A model generated the notes under the pieces. It was not told the origin of the DNA, did no database searches, and was given only the letters and a program-made list of their open reading frames with translations. Made by a program: the position numbers and the translations under genes. From assembly GCF_016522075.1 (NCBI RefSeq), contig NZ_JAEHFW010000001.1, positions 1,488,001 through 1,552,000 on the forward strand: a DNA stretch of 64,000 nucleotides, read 5' to 3'. Numbering within the stretch: the stretch's first letter is position 1; each line of letters opens with the position of its first letter. Source of the stretch: Mucilaginibacter segetis (lineage in GTDB: Bacteria; Bacteroidota; Bacteroidia; Sphingobacteriales; Sphingobacteriaceae). Shown one piece after another: positions 63,022 through 64,000 of this stretch.

Positions 63022-63061
63022 AAAAAACAAACGCCCATCCTGTTATCAGGAAGGGCGTTTT
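63022..63061 (-). terminator. Terminator of the tRNA-Gly-tRNA-Leu transcript
   Basis: On the minus strand AAAACGCCC(T)TCCTG pairs with CAGGA(T)GGGCGTTT around ATAA, followed by GTTTTTTA. Located 20 bases after the tRNA-Leu gene. Confidence 0.9.
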
Positions 63062-63080
63062 CGATAGAAATCCTATCGTG

Positions 63081-63165
63081 TACTCAGAGCGGGAATCGAA
63101 CCCGCACTCCTTTAACGGGAACAGGATTTTAAGTCCTGCGTGTCTACCAGTTCCACCATCTGAGC
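63081..63165 (-). tRNA. tRNA-Leu (anticodon TAA)
   Basis: 85-base class II tRNA. Acceptor stem GCTCAGA / TCTGAGT (first pair G:U) with discriminator A; anticodon stem CAGGA/TCCTG around loop CTTAAAA, anticodon TAA; a long variable arm; T-arm GCGGG TTCGATT CCCGC. CCA is not encoded. Confidence 0.96.
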
Positions 63166-63187
63166 AGGTGTGTAACCTTTTAACAAT

Positions 63188-63214
63188 AAATCCCTCCGGG
63201 CGGCGAAGGGATTT
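63188..63214 (-). other. Hairpin between the two tRNA genes
   Basis: AAATCCCT (minus strand, 63214-63207) and AGGGATTT (63195-63188), perfect 8-bp arms around a GC-rich loop. The two tRNAs are probably cut from one transcript; the hairpin may be a processing signal or weak terminator. Confidence 0.45.
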
Positions 63215-63215
63215 G

Positions 63216-63288
<73 letters not shown>

Positions 63289-63400
63289 GTTGGTATTCCC
63301 TCAAATTTGTAGTGGCTAATGCCTTACTGCGTTTGCGGAGTGCAAATATAGATAGAAATGCATATTCTGCAAGTAAAAATATTTAATTTTTTTAAATTTT

Positions 63401-63883
63401 TCATAACTCGCTGTTTTTCAAAACTTCCGCGGTAAGGTCAGTTTCGTAGCCGCGGCTATAAGCATACTGTTGTAGTTTATACCTGCGTTTATAGGGGTCT
63501 TTTTCGGTTAAAAGGGCAGCTTTTTTTTCTATAGTACGGTGCAGGGTGGCCATATAATGATCAGGATTAATGCCGGCCAACGCTTTTTTTATCAGCGCGG
63601 GCGATACATTTTTAAGCTTAAGGCCCTGTTTTATTTTGATCTTCCCCCAGTTCTTCTGTCTAAACTTACCTTGTACGTACGCATGTGCAAAACGCGCCTC
63701 ATTCAAAAAATTACCTTCTATCAATTGCGAAATAATGTTTTCAACCGCGGCTGTCCATAATCCCCATTCGTATAATTTATTACGTACTTCCTGTTGCGAG
63801 CGTTCCTGGTAGGCGCAGTAATGCTCCGCTTTGGCAAGCGCTACTTTTTCGTCGGTTATTTTAACACTTTTAGGTGCGGTCAT
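63401..63883 (-). CDS. recX: RecX-family regulatory protein
   Basis: 160 residues, all-helical. RecX binds RecA filaments and limits their activity. The family's three-helix repeats are recognisable: RSQQEVRNKLYEWG near residue 29, LIEGNFLNEARFAHAYVQGKFRQKNWGKIKIKQGL (about 55-88) and the C-terminal DPYKRRYKLQQYAYSRGY. The length is usual. recA is not adjacent, as is common in this phylum. It is divergent from the partial gene at the window end (58 bases between starts). Confidence 0.9.
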   Translation of the reverse strand: MTAPKSVKITDEKVALAKAEHYCAYQERSQQEVRNKLYEWGLWTAAVENIISQLIEGNFLNEARFAHAYVQGKFRQKNWGKIKIKQGLKLKNVSPALIKKALAGINPDHYMATLHRTIEKKAALLTEKDPYKRRYKLQQYAYSRGYETDLTAEVLKNSEL

Positions 63884-63941
63884 CTAAAACCAAAATTCGT
63901 TAAAATTCTTCTATTTGCTGAAATATAAGCAAATTCGTGCC

Positions 63942-64000
63942 ATGCAAAAATCTTATCCCGTAAATGAAATAAAACAGCTTATTAGCGCTGAGGGTGATAT
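63942..64000 (+). CDS. Start of a protein-coding gene, truncated by the window end
   Basis: The first 19 codons of a plus-strand frame starting ATG at 63942 (MQKSYPVNEIKQLISAEG and on). The beginning fits a short beta strand and helix such as those at the start of MurF-type domains, but this is too little to assign a family. The start is supported only by an open frame with sensible codons, a divergent neighbour and an AT-rich upstream gap. Confidence 0.4.
   Translation, partial: MQKSYPVNEIKQLISAEGD

Overview
The window looks like chromosome of a Bacteroidota member, most likely Sphingobacteriaceae (Mucilaginibacter/Pedobacter type). The reasons are the AT-rich composition, the near absence of Shine-Dalgarno sequences, promoter candidates of the Bacteroidota TTTG / TAnnTTTG kind, several TTG starts, and characteristic families: GSII-type glutamine synthetase, DUF6428 next to arsR, FdhD followed by a small DUF7009-like gene and a YdeP-type oxidoreductase, paired secreted Amt proteins, and GH29/GH43 enzymes. 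No transposase, integrase, phage gene, rRNA or CRISPR array was seen. The window appears to be ordinary core and niche-adaptation chromosome rather than an island.

Layout, left to right. 0-5 kb: DUF4268 protein, a secreted alpha-L-fucosidase overlapping an SMP-30 lactonase, and two overlapping family-2 glycosyltransferases. 5-9.4 kb: a regulatory partner-switching cassette (small membrane protein, receiver-PP2C phosphatase, STAS protein, HATPase anti-sigma-like protein), an acyltransferase, and a membrane-anchored LuxR-type regulator. 9.5-16.4 kb, minus strand: rseP, dxr, a GH3-type acyl-adenylating enzyme, a membrane protein and two more glycosyltransferases. 16.5-21.6 kb: M1 peptidase with an extra C-terminal domain, TonB-like protein, mqo. 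22-29.4 kb: GSII glutamine synthetase, a gamma-glutamylcyclotransferase-like gene divergent from a PuuA-like ligase / APH-fold kinase / HAD phosphatase operon, then GH43 and a lipoprotein aldose epimerase.

29.4-40.5 kb is a molybdenum-cofactor island: a mocA-like gene and xdhC on the minus strand; moaA, moeA, moaC, a mobB-mobA-like fusion and moeB-rhodanese on the plus strand; moaD-moaE on the minus strand; then fdhD, a DUF7009-like gene and a YdeP-type molybdoenzyme on the plus strand. A second likely molybdoenzyme, a cytosolic sulfite-oxidase-like protein, lies at 52 kb, so the island has at least two local clients. 42-44.5 kb is an arsenic operon (arsR, DUF6428, LMW-PTP-type arsC, acr3) with the same palindromic operator before arsR and again before the second gene. 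44.5-54.3 kb holds nhaA, two ammonium transporters, an APC permease, a multi-PAS sensor without an ATPase domain, and the sulfite-oxidase-like gene.

54.7-64 kb holds small unknowns, a RepA/RecA-like ATPase with a repeat-rich upstream region, an SDR, a nitrilase-superfamily amidase, a RibD-C/DHFR-like reductase, a secreted protein made of 37-residue repeats, a BNR-repeat protein divergent from a ToxR-like membrane regulator, tRNA-Gly and tRNA-Leu, recX, and the start of a gene cut by the window end.

The most distinctive points are the gamma-glutamyl ligase/kinase/phosphatase cassette, the duplicated ArsR operator lying on the promoter, the TGTTCCG repeat array beside the RepA-like gene, the ToxR-like regulator with phased repeats before its own start, a 33-bp dyad upstream of glutamine synthetase, and the degenerate MobB domain fused to MobA. 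Assignments rest on motif reading and recalled family knowledge; no database search was run.
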